From positions 1,426,001 through 1,490,000 of the forward strand of contig NZ_FNTX01000002.1 in the NCBI RefSeq assembly GCF_900105765.1: a stretch of DNA of 64,000 nt, in the 5' to 3' direction. Shown piece after piece: positions 6,866 through 16,120 of this stretch (within the stretch, counting starts at the first letter, position 1; each line of letters begins with the position of its first letter). Below the pieces are notes generated by a model. It ran no database searches and had not been told where the DNA came from. It worked only from the letters and a program-made list of their open reading frames with translations. Source of the DNA: Ruania alba. Its GTDB lineage: Bacteria > Actinomycetota > Actinomycetes > Actinomycetales > Beutenbergiaceae. Both the position numbers and the translations under genes were made by a program.

Positions 6866-8457
6866 ACCAGATCTACGCAGACATCGCCGTCATCGGCGCA
6901 GGGCTGGGCGGAGTAGCAGCAGCCCTGGCTGCGGCCCGGCACGGTCGCACCGTGATCCTGACTGAGGAGACGGAATGGGTGGGCGGTCAGGTCACCTCTC
7001 AGGGGGTGCCGGTCGATGAGCACCGCTGGATCGAGCAGTTCGGGTGCACGGCGAGTTATCGCGCGTTCCGCGACGGTGTGCGGGACTACTACCGCGACCA
7101 CTATCCGCTGACTGCTGCCGCCCGGGCGGACAGATACCTGAACCCCGGCAGCGGGCTGGTGAGCCGGTTGTGTACTGAACCCAGGGTCGCAGTGGCGGTG
7201 CTGGAGGCAATGCTTGCCCCGCATCAGGCGGCAGGCCGTATCGATCTGCGGCTCCGGCACCGGCCCATCGCGGCCACCACCGACGGCGACACTGTCACCA
7301 GTGTCACGGTCGAGGACGCTGACGGTAGCCAGGTCACTATCAGCGCCGACTACGTCCTGGACGCTACCGAGACTGGTGAGCTTCTCCCGCTCACCGGTAC
7401 CGAGTACGTCACCGGCTTCGAGTCCCAGGCCGACACCGGCGAACCCAGCGCGCCGGCCGAGCGGCAGCCGGAGAACATGCAGTCGGTCACCTGGTGCTTC
7501 GCTTTCGACTATGTCGAGGGCGAGGACCACACGATCGACAAGCCGGCTGACTATGACTCCTGGCGCCATTTCCAGCCGCCGTACTGGCCCGGTCCGATGC
7601 TCGAGTTCACCGCACCGCACCCGCGGACGCTGGAACCCATCACCCGGGTGCTGCTGCCGCACCATGACGAACGGCCCGGTGAACCGGCCGCGAGTGGTTC
7701 GATCGACTTGTGGCGTTACCGCCGGATCCTTGCCCGGGCGAACTTCGCCCCTGGCGCTGTGCCGAGTGACATCGTGCTGGTGAACTGGCCGATGGTCGAC
7801 TACGTCAGCGGGCCGTTGTTCGACGCCGGGGGCAACAACGCCGAGCACTTCGAGGGCGCGAAGCAGATGAGTCTGTGCCTGATGTATTGGATGCAGACCG
7901 AGATGCCTACCCCCGATGGCGGGAAGGGGCTGCCGGGTCTGCGGTTGCGCGGGGACGTGTTCGACACCTCCCACGGTCTGGCGAAGTACCCCTACATTCG
8001 CGAGTCTCGCCGCATCGTGGCCGAGTACACGGTGATCGAGCAGGACGTGGCTGCTGAGTCCCGGCCGGGGAAGAGGGCGAAACAGTTCGACGACTCCGTC
8101 GGTATCGGGTGCTACCGGATCGACCTGCACCCCTCCACCGGTGGGGACAACTACATCGATGTCGGATCGTTGCCGTTCCAGATTCCGCTCGGTGCGTTGC
8201 TGCCGGTCCGGGTGCGCAATCTGCTCCCTGCGGCGAAGAACCTCGGCACCACCCACATCACCAACGGCTGCTACCGGCTCCACCCGGTGGAGTGGAACAT
8301 CGGCGAGGCCGCCGGCCTGCTCGCCGCCCGGTGCATCACCGGCGGCACGACCCCGCACCAGGTGCGGGCCGACCGGGCCCAGTTGCGCTCGTTCCAGCAG
8401 GCCCTGACCGATGACGGCGTCGAACTCGCCTGGCCCGACGTCGTCGTCGCCGTCTGA
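6862..8457 (+). CDS. FAD-dependent oxidoreductase, FAD_oxidored family
   Basis: A 531-residue flavoprotein. It opens with a dinucleotide-binding motif (IAVIGAGLGGVAAALAAARHG, GxGxxG at residues 12-17), then EETEWVGGQVTSQGVP, which is characteristic of the FAD_oxidored family. The C-terminal FAD-closing part contains LLPAAKNLGTTHITNGCYRLHP and EWNIGEAAGLLAARC. Members recur next to glycan-degrading enzymes, and most have no proven substrate. No signal peptide is seen, so it acts in the cytoplasm. It is coupled to the LacI gene by a 4-bp overlap, and the sulfatase follows after 29 bp. Oxidation of a sugar or sugar-derived acid is an inference from context. Confidence 0.83.
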   Translation: MNQIYADIAVIGAGLGGVAAALAAARHGRTVILTEETEWVGGQVTSQGVPVDEHRWIEQFGCTASYRAFRDGVRDYYRDHYPLTAAARADRYLNPGSGLVSRLCTEPRVAVAVLEAMLAPHQAAGRIDLRLRHRPIAATTDGDTVTSVTVEDADGSQVTISADYVLDATETGELLPLTGTEYVTGFESQADTGEPSAPAERQPENMQSVTWCFAFDYVEGEDHTIDKPADYDSWRHFQPPYWPGPMLEFTAPHPRTLEPITRVLLPHHDERPGEPAASGSIDLWRYRRILARANFAPGAVPSDIVLVNWPMVDYVSGPLFDAGGNNAEHFEGAKQMSLCLMYWMQTEMPTPDGGKGLPGLRLRGDVFDTSHGLAKYPYIRESRRIVAEYTVIEQDVAAESRPGKRAKQFDDSVGIGCYRIDLHPSTGGDNYIDVGSLPFQIPLGALLPVRVRNLLPAAKNLGTTHITNGCYRLHPVEWNIGEAAGLLAARCITGGTTPHQVRADRAQLRSFQQALTDDGVELAWPDVVVAV

Positions 8458-8486
8458 GACCTACGAAATCGGCAAAGGGAGAGCTG

Positions 8487-9965
8487 TTGATGACTGAGCA
8501 ACCGAACATCCTGGTGCTGATGGTGGACCAGTGGCGTGGTGACTGCCTCAGCGCGGCCGGGCACCCCGTCGTCAAGACGCCGTACCTGGATCGCCTTGCC
8601 GCCCGCGGGACCCGCTTCACCCACGCCTACTCCGCCTCGCCCACCTGCATCCCGGCACGGGCGTCCCTGCACACCGGGATGTCAGCCGCCTCGCACGGGC
8701 GGGTCGGGTACAAGGATCTGGTGCCGTGGAACTACGAGGTCACCCTGGCCGGTGAGCTCACCCGCGCCGGCTACCAGACCCAGGCGGTGGGCAAGATGCA
8801 CGTCTACCCCGAACGCACCCAGTTGGGCTTTCAGAACGTCATCCTGCACAGCCCCACCGGGATCGTGCGCACGGCCCGCCAGCAGGGCAAAGACCCCGGA
8901 CTGGTGGACGACTACCTGCCCTGGCTACGTCAGCAGCTCGGCCGGGACGCCACCTACTTCGACCACGGTGTCGACTCCAACTCCTACGTCGCCCGCCCGT
9001 GGGACAAACCCGAACACACCCACCCCACGAACTTCGTCGCCACCCAAGCGGCTGACTTCCTGCGCCGGCGCGACCCGCGTAAACCATTCTTCCTGTTCGC
9101 CTCCTTCAACGCCCCGCACCCGCCGTATGACCCACCGGAGTGGGCGTTCCAGCAATACCTGAACGCACCCATGCCTGATCCGCCGACCGGGGACTGGCAG
9201 GACTACTACGCCGAGTTCGAGGACCCAGCCAACTCGTCCGCGGGGGTGACCCAGATCGATGAGACGATGCTGCGCCGCGCCCGCGCCGGCTACTACGGGC
9301 ACATCACCCACGTCGACCAGCAGATCTCCTACCTGCTGGCCGAGCTCGACCATTACGGCGTGGCCGAGAACACCTACATCTGCTTCATCTCCGACCACGG
9401 CGAGATGCTCGGCGACCACCACATGTTCCGCAAGGGCTACCCCTACGAAGGATCCGCCCGCATCCCGATGCTCATCTCCGGGCCAGGCATGAAACCCGGC
9501 CACGTCAGCGACGAAGTCGTCGAACTGCGCGACATCATGCCGACCCTGCTCGAGTGTGCCGGGGCCCCGACCCCGGACCAGGTCGAAGGCCACAGCCTGC
9601 GCGACATCACCCGTGGCGGGAGCGAACCCGTGCGCGCGTACCTGCACGGCGAACACCTCATGTTCGGCCAATCACTGCAATGGCTCACCGACACCCACAG
9701 CAAATACGTCTGGATGTCCGCCACAGGGCGCGAACAACTCTTCGATCTCGACCACGACCCGCACGAGACCCACAACCTCGCCACCGACCCGGCGTGGGCC
9801 GACACCCTGACGACCTGGCGAGCACGGCTGATCCAAGAACTGACCGGCCGCGAAGAAGGATTCACCGACGGCCGGCAACTGTTCCCCGGGCGGCCAGTCT
9901 CCCCATGCCTGGCCCACGCCACCGATCCAAGGCCACCCCGTCTGACAGCCTGGTTGTCTCGGTAG
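8487..9965 (+). CDS. Cys-type sulfatase
   Basis: A 492-residue sulfatase. The N-terminal metal block NILVLMVDQWRGD is followed by the active-site signature CIPAR at residues 54-58; Cys54 would be oxidised to formylglycine by a sulfatase-maturating enzyme not encoded in this window. Further family blocks are GYQTQAVGKMHVYP, FASFNAPHPPYDPP and ICFISDHGEMLGDHHMFRKG. The family hydrolyses sulfate esters on sugars, choline or aryl groups. No signal peptide is visible, which suggests a small imported substrate. Ribosome site AAAGGGAG lies ahead of the ATG. It is the last gene of the LacI-oxidoreductase operon; the palindrome TCAGGC/GCCTGA at 10005-10020 may terminate it. Confidence 0.9.
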   Translation: MMTEQPNILVLMVDQWRGDCLSAAGHPVVKTPYLDRLAARGTRFTHAYSASPTCIPARASLHTGMSAASHGRVGYKDLVPWNYEVTLAGELTRAGYQTQAVGKMHVYPERTQLGFQNVILHSPTGIVRTARQQGKDPGLVDDYLPWLRQQLGRDATYFDHGVDSNSYVARPWDKPEHTHPTNFVATQAADFLRRRDPRKPFFLFASFNAPHPPYDPPEWAFQQYLNAPMPDPPTGDWQDYYAEFEDPANSSAGVTQIDETMLRRARAGYYGHITHVDQQISYLLAELDHYGVAENTYICFISDHGEMLGDHHMFRKGYPYEGSARIPMLISGPGMKPGHVSDEVVELRDIMPTLLECAGAPTPDQVEGHSLRDITRGGSEPVRAYLHGEHLMFGQSLQWLTDTHSKYVWMSATGREQLFDLDHDPHETHNLATDPAWADTLTTWRARLIQELTGREEGFTDGRQLFPGRPVSPCLAHATDPRPPRLTAWLSR

Positions 9966-10004
9966 CGACGGCGTGCCAGTTCGCGTTGGAACGCTTCCGG
10001 CGCC

Positions 10005-11063
10005 TCAGGCGGACGCCTGATTGAGGATCGCGGCGACAATGGATGGTAAACCGACCACGGGGTTGCGATCCCCGCGGACGCGCTCAGGTAATTGAATCTG
10101 AAACTTCACAGAATCATGGACCAATTCTTGGAAAGAGGAGAGATCGCTGGAACGCGGAATTCGAATGCGGTCGTCAGCGATGTCGTAGAGCCGTTCAAAT
10201 GTCGTGTCGAAAGGTCGGCGAAGTGCAGTCTGTCCCACCTTGCCTTGGTCGTCAATCTGAAAGTTCCGGTCGCCATAGTCTCGAACACAGCGGATAAGGT
10301 CAAGTCTCAGGCTCTGTGGTAGGAACTCCTGGATAGTCTGGATTAGAGATTCGATGCTGTGACCTTCGCTCGAAGTTTGAAGCCATCGGATACCTAATGA
10401 GAGCAGGTAGAGTTCGCTTTCGACAGATCCGTCCGCCGCCACGCCGGGCTCAACTTGGTACCATCCCTCGATGTGATGTCGGCTCGAACTCGTTGTAGAG
10501 GTCTTGACTTCGACGCCAACGGATCCCAACTGAAAGTCGCGCGAAGAGCGGTCTGAGCCGAGCCAGCACGCCAGCAACGCCTGCGATGGTGGTGCGGTCG
10601 GCGCTCGCATCAGGGCCAGGAGTACGAGTAGTTCGCCTGCCAACCCGGTAAGCGCTGCGTTCTCAGCGGCTGCCTCATCTAGCACGAGGGCGATCAACGG
10701 CTCTGTTCGTCTGAAAGCTCCAGCCATGTTGTGCGTTCGACCATGGTCAAGCAACTCGATTAGTACGGTTGCCGCTGCAGCATCAAAATGATCACCTGCG
10801 GGCAGCCAGAGGCGGTTCGCTGCGAATGTCTCGCCTCTCTCACCACGCCACGTGTCATGCACCAAGCGCTCACGCACATTTTGATCTAGGGCAACCAGTT
10901 GGGGTCCAAGGATGAACAGTTCCAACTCGTTCTGTTGGTTGCGCGCTATCGCGAGCGACTGATCTGGCCCTATCCACTTGATTCGTCGGCGGTGGCGACC
11001 GTTGGCCGGTGTCGCGGAAGTCAGAAGTATGCGCAACGATTCGAACGTCGGTGAGATCGACAC
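10005..11063 (-). CDS. PD-(D/E)XK nuclease-like protein (DUF4420)
   Basis: A 352-residue protein with the PD-(D/E)XK triad in the order expected of DUF4420: Glu144 in GLAGELLVL, Asp176 in SSRDFQLG and Glu185-x-Lys187 in VGVEVKTST. The nuclease core is therefore intact. It is the last gene of the methyltransferase-DUF262-Z1 operon: its GTG lies 5 bp after the Z1 stop, with GGGGAGG inside the Z1 coding end. DUF4420 proteins accompany Z1 proteins in predicted restriction-like systems, where they are the likely DNA-cutting subunit. The gene is visibly lower in GC than the flanking chromosome. Cleavage activity is inferred. Confidence 0.82.
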   Translation of the reverse strand: MSISPTFESLRILLTSATPANGRHRRRIKWIGPDQSLAIARNQQNELELFILGPQLVALDQNVRERLVHDTWRGERGETFAANRLWLPAGDHFDAAAATVLIELLDHGRTHNMAGAFRRTEPLIALVLDEAAAENAALTGLAGELLVLLALMRAPTAPPSQALLACWLGSDRSSRDFQLGSVGVEVKTSTTSSSRHHIEGWYQVEPGVAADGSVESELYLLSLGIRWLQTSSEGHSIESLIQTIQEFLPQSLRLDLIRCVRDYGDRNFQIDDQGKVGQTALRRPFDTTFERLYDIADDRIRIPRSSDLSSFQELVHDSVKFQIQLPERVRGDRNPVVGLPSIVAAILNQASA

Positions 11064-11068
11064 TTGGA

Positions 11069-13894
11069 CTATCCCTCCCCTTTTCGTCGGCTAGCGCTCA
11101 CAGCCTCGATGTGATCTGGGCCGCCGCACGGAATGCTAAGCCCAACCGCCACGGCGGCGCTATCCTCGTCGCGTCCGATGAGCTGGAAAACGATCAGACC
11201 TGGACTGCCCTCGGGACGACTCCCGTCGGAGTTCAGAAGTGGTGGCTCGCCGAGCAGGGTGTAGTCGAGCGCGTCGTCGCCTACATAGCCCGTTTCTGTA
11301 GCTCTTCGAGAACCCCAACTCGCGTCGAGCGAATTTCCCTCGACAGTCCTCATCATTGGACGAATATCCACCTTAAGATGACGACCCAGTTGATCCAGCG
11401 GACCTGAGTCGATGCTTGGCCCAGAGCCGAATCGCAGGGCTACACGGAAGCGTGGCTGGCTAGCTGCCTTCGCGTCGAGATCGATGAGACTCCAGCGTTG
11501 CGGTGGAGTCTCATCAGTAATTAGGCCGCGGACTCGCCTGTCTAGGCATGACGCCCAGAACCGCAGGTAGGCAGCGATGACGTAGGGCGAGAAGTGGCCG
11601 AGATCGACGCAGTCACCTTCGACGAGCGGGGCGCGATATAGCGGAAACACCGGATCGTCCGAACAGATCCCAGCCAGGGTCTCCACCGCTGCCCAGCGCT
11701 GCACCTGCTCAAGCGATCGGCCATGGTCCGTGTAATGAAGTGAGTCGAGAAGATCCGCCGCATCCAAGAGGCCGAGATCCTCGACCGCCACCAGCCCGCG
11801 CCGATCACCTCTGACAGCGCCGTTCTCGTGCGCGTCGGCAAAGAATGAGGCCATGATCTCGAGGTTGCGTCCGTCCGCGCCGGGCGGATTTAGATGCCGC
11901 ACCATGGGGCGCGAGCCCGGTCGCAACTGTCGCGAACTGAGACCGGATACCTTCCCGGTCGCCCGGAAGGACGTTCCTTGGAGGACAGTGAAGTCGGGGA
12001 GAGAGTCGGGCGTCGACTCCATAGCTGCGAGCACTTGGCTACGGAGGGAGTGGTCGGTATCCGCGAACTGTGTGAACAGTGACAATTGATTCGACGAGAG
12101 GAATACGCGGCATAGGTCAACGTAAGATCCACGGAATCCGAACCAGCGCTGCATCTGCATCTGAGTATCAGCCATAGGAGCGGACGAATGTCGAGTAAAC
12201 AAGGTGACAAGCAAGCCCTCCAGCGTCAAGCCTCGGGACATTACGTTGCCAGCTACGAAGATGGTCGAGTGGTTGGGAGGCGACAGCCAGCCCATGTCAG
12301 ACGACACAGGTTCGAAGTTTGGCCTGTCATCTGCGGCAGGATCACTGTTAATAACAGCGATTGCAGTACCGGGAATTATCTCCTCGATAAGCAATTGCTT
12401 GATTCGTTTCCACATAGAGACGCGGCGAAATGTGCTAGAGGTGTCGAGTGACTCATAATGAGCCTGTACTGCAGCGCTCGATGCACGGTAGGATTCGTGC
12501 CAGCTGCTCCATGCGTTCTCGTCTGCGCTGAGGTCTGCAAGGGCGCCCGTTTCGCCCTGACTGCTACCGCCGAGCCACCATTCACGCAAATATCGTGCAA
12601 CCTCGAAGTGCTCGTCCTTTCCAGCCGAAGGGTGGATGAGCATCGAAGTGACCGGAGAGGTGTCTGCGGTGACAGCGTCTCGACTTTCGAACACCTTAGA
12701 TCGAGCCGTCGCAGGGCCAAACCTGTCGCCAGCTCGTTCGAGCCGGATTGCAGCGCCAACGAGGTACGCGCGCACTGCGTCGAGTACTGACTCATCCACC
12801 ACCGGTTCGCTGCTGTGAGGTGGATCGTCTGCATTGTCTATCGACGCGGAATCCGCACTGGACGTCTCTACGCACAGAACGTCACTCAGCGGCCCATAGT
12901 AGACGTCCGCGCCTGTGTACCAACCGGGAAGTCCTTCCGGTACTCGGTACGTGAGAGATCGAGGGGTTGGAGTTCCATGCTCTCCGGGCGTTCGCAGTGC
13001 GGCGACGAAATTTCGCGGAGCCAACGGATTATCTGGGTCTTGAAGAAAATTTGCCTGGGGTGTCGCCGTATAGGCGATGTAGGTGGCAAAGACGTGGTCT
13101 GCGATTGTGTGACCCGGATCGATCCGTTGTTCCCAGAGATCGAGTATTCTGCGAGGGACCTGCTTGAAGACCTCAAGTTCGGGCGAGCTCCATGGGAGCG
13201 CATCGTCGGATATAGATGAATCGTCGGCTTCATCGTCAATCACCAGGAGGTTGACGTCCACGCCGACCGACGCAGCGCTGGGATATACCGTCTCGCGGAG
13301 TGTCCGCCCGAGTCGATGCAGGTGGTCGACCTGCTTCATCGCGACGATAATGAGTGGGCGCCCGCGCTCGAGAGCCCGCTTTACGGAACCGGCGGGAACG
13401 GCGTATGCGCGGTCCGGACGAATCTGGGGTCCGTTAGCGACCTCTCCCGGGAGTGGCAGAAATATTCGGCGTTTCAAGGGGTGAGGCGCTGAATCAAGTT
13501 GAGAATGGATGCGTGCTAGCGTCTGAAGCCATAGTGCTGTGCGCGTCCCTGCTAGCACCACGGCAACATTGACACCATTGTCGAGAGCGCGCGCAAGCAC
13601 GCCGATCATCGACGCAGTTTTTCCCGATTGGACGGCGCCCATGACGGCACCGGTTCGTATCTGTGAATCACCCCACCGGGTGTCCGAAGTGGGGAGAACG
13701 GCCCGATCGCCAATGTATGCAGAGTCGTCAAGGACGACCTCCTGGCTAACGGTGCCCATCGCTGATTCTCTAAGTGCCGCTGCGTACGTCTTTAGCCACC
13801 CGAACTCAGGATGTTGGGCGATCTCGATGGTCTCGTCGCCGAACGGGGCTTCTAATTCCACCATGTGGGCCGCGGAAGGTCGAGGAGGTGACAT
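11069..13894 (-). CDS. Z1-domain P-loop ATPase
   Basis: A 941-residue protein. Walker A is GAVQSGKT (residues 86-93), Walker B LLVIDDEAD (about 216-224), and a helicase-like YTATP motif follows near 275. The C-terminal half holds the Z1 domain: FVAGNVMSRGLTLEG (about 546-560) and the hallmark QMQRWFGFR (580-588), which acts like an arginine-finger motif VI. Z1 proteins resemble superfamily II helicases and occur in predicted restriction systems. The gene overlaps the DUF262 gene upstream. The start at 13894 is one of two candidates; ATG 13864 gives 931 residues, and neither has a clear ribosome site. DNA translocation is inferred. Confidence 0.88.
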   Translation of the reverse strand: MSPPRPSAAHMVELEAPFGDETIEIAQHPEFGWLKTYAAALRESAMGTVSQEVVLDDSAYIGDRAVLPTSDTRWGDSQIRTGAVMGAVQSGKTASMIGVLARALDNGVNVAVVLAGTRTALWLQTLARIHSQLDSAPHPLKRRIFLPLPGEVANGPQIRPDRAYAVPAGSVKRALERGRPLIIVAMKQVDHLHRLGRTLRETVYPSAASVGVDVNLLVIDDEADDSSISDDALPWSSPELEVFKQVPRRILDLWEQRIDPGHTIADHVFATYIAYTATPQANFLQDPDNPLAPRNFVAALRTPGEHGTPTPRSLTYRVPEGLPGWYTGADVYYGPLSDVLCVETSSADSASIDNADDPPHSSEPVVDESVLDAVRAYLVGAAIRLERAGDRFGPATARSKVFESRDAVTADTSPVTSMLIHPSAGKDEHFEVARYLREWWLGGSSQGETGALADLSADENAWSSWHESYRASSAAVQAHYESLDTSSTFRRVSMWKRIKQLLIEEIIPGTAIAVINSDPAADDRPNFEPVSSDMGWLSPPNHSTIFVAGNVMSRGLTLEGLLVTLFTRHSSAPMADTQMQMQRWFGFRGSYVDLCRVFLSSNQLSLFTQFADTDHSLRSQVLAAMESTPDSLPDFTVLQGTSFRATGKVSGLSSRQLRPGSRPMVRHLNPPGADGRNLEIMASFFADAHENGAVRGDRRGLVAVEDLGLLDAADLLDSLHYTDHGRSLEQVQRWAAVETLAGICSDDPVFPLYRAPLVEGDCVDLGHFSPYVIAAYLRFWASCLDRRVRGLITDETPPQRWSLIDLDAKAASQPRFRVALRFGSGPSIDSGPLDQLGRHLKVDIRPMMRTVEGNSLDASWGSRRATETGYVGDDALDYTLLGEPPLLNSDGSRPEGSPGLIVFQLIGRDEDSAAVAVGLSIPCGGPDHIEAVSASRRKGEG

Positions 13895-16104
13895 AGGCCA
13901 GAATATCCGAACTGCTTTCGAATGGAGTTGTCGACCGAGGCGGAATCGATGTTCAGGGTCGTAAGAAACTCGCGTACAACTCCAGCGACGAACTCCCATT
14001 GCTGGCGTGACTGGGTCTTGGGCGGCCTGGTCCAACCCTGCGATGCCTCGCTAATGTCCTCGACGGCGTCTTCTAGTCGATCCTGCAGCGAATCGCCGTG
14101 TGCCACGTGTGCGACCGCCAGTGCGATTAGAGAAGCCACCAGTTGGAGTTCTTGCCAGCGACCGGAGCCGCGCGCGTTTCGGAACCTTGGTGCCCACGTC
14201 TCCGGTGGTACCACCTGATGGGCATCCACGGCCTTGTCGAGCATTACCATCGCTTCGATCACGCGCTGAGTGTCTCTGAGCGGGTCCGCAGGGGCGGCAT
14301 GAATGCGATCAAGAAGCGCTGTGATGTGTCGAGCCGTCGATCGGGATGAGAGCCGGTCGTCCTCCAGCAGAAGGGTGGCAGCTACCCACGAGAGTGCCTT
14401 GGTCCGTTTATAACCTGCCTCAGTGTAGCCGTAGGGTCCCGATGGATCGACAAGTGCGTGTCCGGTAGAACTCAGATCGTGCCACGAACTTGAAAGAAAT
14501 GGGGCGACCTGCTCGATTCCGTCAGCATCGCCACTGGTTGCGAGGATTGCCCTCATGAAGTCGAGGTGGTGGTAAGTGGCGTTGCGAATTTCTTCGGCAT
14601 TTAAATGTTTTCCCTGTTTGTTGTAGAGGCTGAAGACTTCGTGAATCTGACGACTCGTGGCCTCTTCGTACTCGATAACTGGGATTCGGTAGTTCGATAC
14701 GTCTTCGAAAAGGGTGCGGATCTTCTTTTTTCCGCTGCCGATCTGGATTACTATGTTCCGGATTTCTGAGTAGTAACGACCACGCGCTTGCTCAAGTTCG
14801 CCACTCAATGACCGGACCTCACCAGAGCGCAGCGGGAAGGGAAAATAGAGTTCCTTTTCGCGTTTCGCGGTCAGGTTCGTCGGCTCGTTCTTCCGCCACT
14901 GCTTCTTGAACGACGGGTAGTTTGTCATGAAGATCTGTTGGAGTTCATCGACGTCAACGCCCCATTCGCCGGCCTTGTCGGCGACGAGCGAAAGGGCTTT
15001 CGGGTGGGAGGCGGTGAATCGCAAGAGGGATGTAAGGCGCTGTTTGCCGTCTACTATTTCGTAGCGATCACCCTCGTCGGTGTTCCACTTAAGGACAATT
15101 ACAGAGGGAAGCGGGATCCCGCGCAATACCGATTCTACGAGTAATTGTGCATCGGCTGTGGGCCAGACGTCCGCGCGTTGGTACGAAGGATTGAGGTCAA
15201 TCTCGCGGTCAATGGCGTACTGGCGGAACTGCGCAATCGTCCATACATGTGCGCCAGCTTGTATGGGACCGGCAGTCTCGACGTCTTCGCCTTCCTCGAC
15301 GTCACTCCACCACGAGTCCCAATTCCCACTGGCAGTTTCAAGTGTGACTGTCCCCTCAGCCTCGTCATCGAGTTCTTCGAGGAATCGCTCGCGAAGTTCG
15401 CCTGCTCGCTCGAGACGCTCTTGCAGCCTACTGAAGAAGGTCGCAGGGTGTCCCACCTCCGCCGGGGCAAGGCCCAGCATCTCCCCAAGTGACCTATCGA
15501 ACACCTCTGGAGAACTTCCGTCGATCTCGCGTGGAAGGTGCATCCATCCCTGGATGGCGGCAACTGGGCTGCGCCAGGTGCCCGTTGAGATCGAGATTGC
15601 GTCTCGGTCTACGTCGAAGAAGCGCGACGAGTCGACGCTCAGTGGTGTCGCTCCGTCGGCCATGAGGCTCGCGATAGCGTCAATGAGGTTCTGATTCAGT
15701 TCGGTCAGGTCTTCGGCCATGTCTTGCTCCGGGTTGTCGTCCCAACGAGGTGCCGGGTGCAGGTTCTGAAGGTCACGTACAAGAGAGCGTGCTGGACGGC
15801 GACCTTCGTTGAGATGCCACCGGACGGCTCCGTCCACTACGCGGTTGAGTCCCGTCAGCGTGACGGTGTCACCGGATGAGATGCACGTGTCATCCCAGTC
15901 TTCGCCGACCCGTTCCGCTATGAGACGACCGCACTCGCACTTCCCTGGCACGCTGGAGAGGTCGAGTCCGACAAACTGGCCAAGCGCGAGGAATGCGGCC
16001 TTTTTTTCCTTGCTGCCCGGACCGAGAGGTTCAACCACGCGGTTGCCGAGATAGTACATCCGGGCGACTGCGTCCGCTTTCGACCTCGCACTTTCGTACC
16101 TCAT
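13852..16104 (-). CDS. DUF262 (ParB/Srx-fold, GmrS-like) protein with novel N-terminal region
   Basis: A 750-residue protein. The DUF262 module starts near residue 290 and shows SYQRADVW (308-314) and IVDGKQRLTSLLRF (350-363), the NTP-binding and nicking motifs of the ParB/Srx fold in GmrS and related proteins. The 280 residues before it match nothing I recognise; they contain a small Cys cluster (CECGR at 56-60, C74). The C-terminal 250 residues are helical. Start 16104 is preferred because it falls 16 bp after the methyltransferase stop; an upstream start would overlap that gene. It takes the place a GHKL/MORC-type ATPase occupies in some related Z1 operons. Relatives act on modified DNA. 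Confidence 0.85.
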   Translation of the reverse strand: MRYESARSKADAVARMYYLGNRVVEPLGPGSKEKKAAFLALGQFVGLDLSSVPGKCECGRLIAERVGEDWDDTCISSGDTVTLTGLNRVVDGAVRWHLNEGRRPARSLVRDLQNLHPAPRWDDNPEQDMAEDLTELNQNLIDAIASLMADGATPLSVDSSRFFDVDRDAISISTGTWRSPVAAIQGWMHLPREIDGSSPEVFDRSLGEMLGLAPAEVGHPATFFSRLQERLERAGELRERFLEELDDEAEGTVTLETASGNWDSWWSDVEEGEDVETAGPIQAGAHVWTIAQFRQYAIDREIDLNPSYQRADVWPTADAQLLVESVLRGIPLPSVIVLKWNTDEGDRYEIVDGKQRLTSLLRFTASHPKALSLVADKAGEWGVDVDELQQIFMTNYPSFKKQWRKNEPTNLTAKREKELYFPFPLRSGEVRSLSGELEQARGRYYSEIRNIVIQIGSGKKKIRTLFEDVSNYRIPVIEYEEATSRQIHEVFSLYNKQGKHLNAEEIRNATYHHLDFMRAILATSGDADGIEQVAPFLSSSWHDLSSTGHALVDPSGPYGYTEAGYKRTKALSWVAATLLLEDDRLSSRSTARHITALLDRIHAAPADPLRDTQRVIEAMVMLDKAVDAHQVVPPETWAPRFRNARGSGRWQELQLVASLIALAVAHVAHGDSLQDRLEDAVEDISEASQGWTRPPKTQSRQQWEFVAGVVREFLTTLNIDSASVDNSIRKQFGYSGLCHLLDLPRPTWWN

Positions 16105-16120
16105 AGCCACTCGCAAACTC

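Noticed and set aside
6589-8358. A 589-codon minus-strand frame opposite the FAD oxidoreductase gene
   Set aside because: It is the shadow of a well-supported flavoprotein gene; its His/Gln/Val-rich composition matches no family.
11069-14035. The longer 988-codon form of the Z1 protein
   Set aside because: The extra N-terminal residues overlap conserved coding sequence of the DUF262 gene and show no family features.
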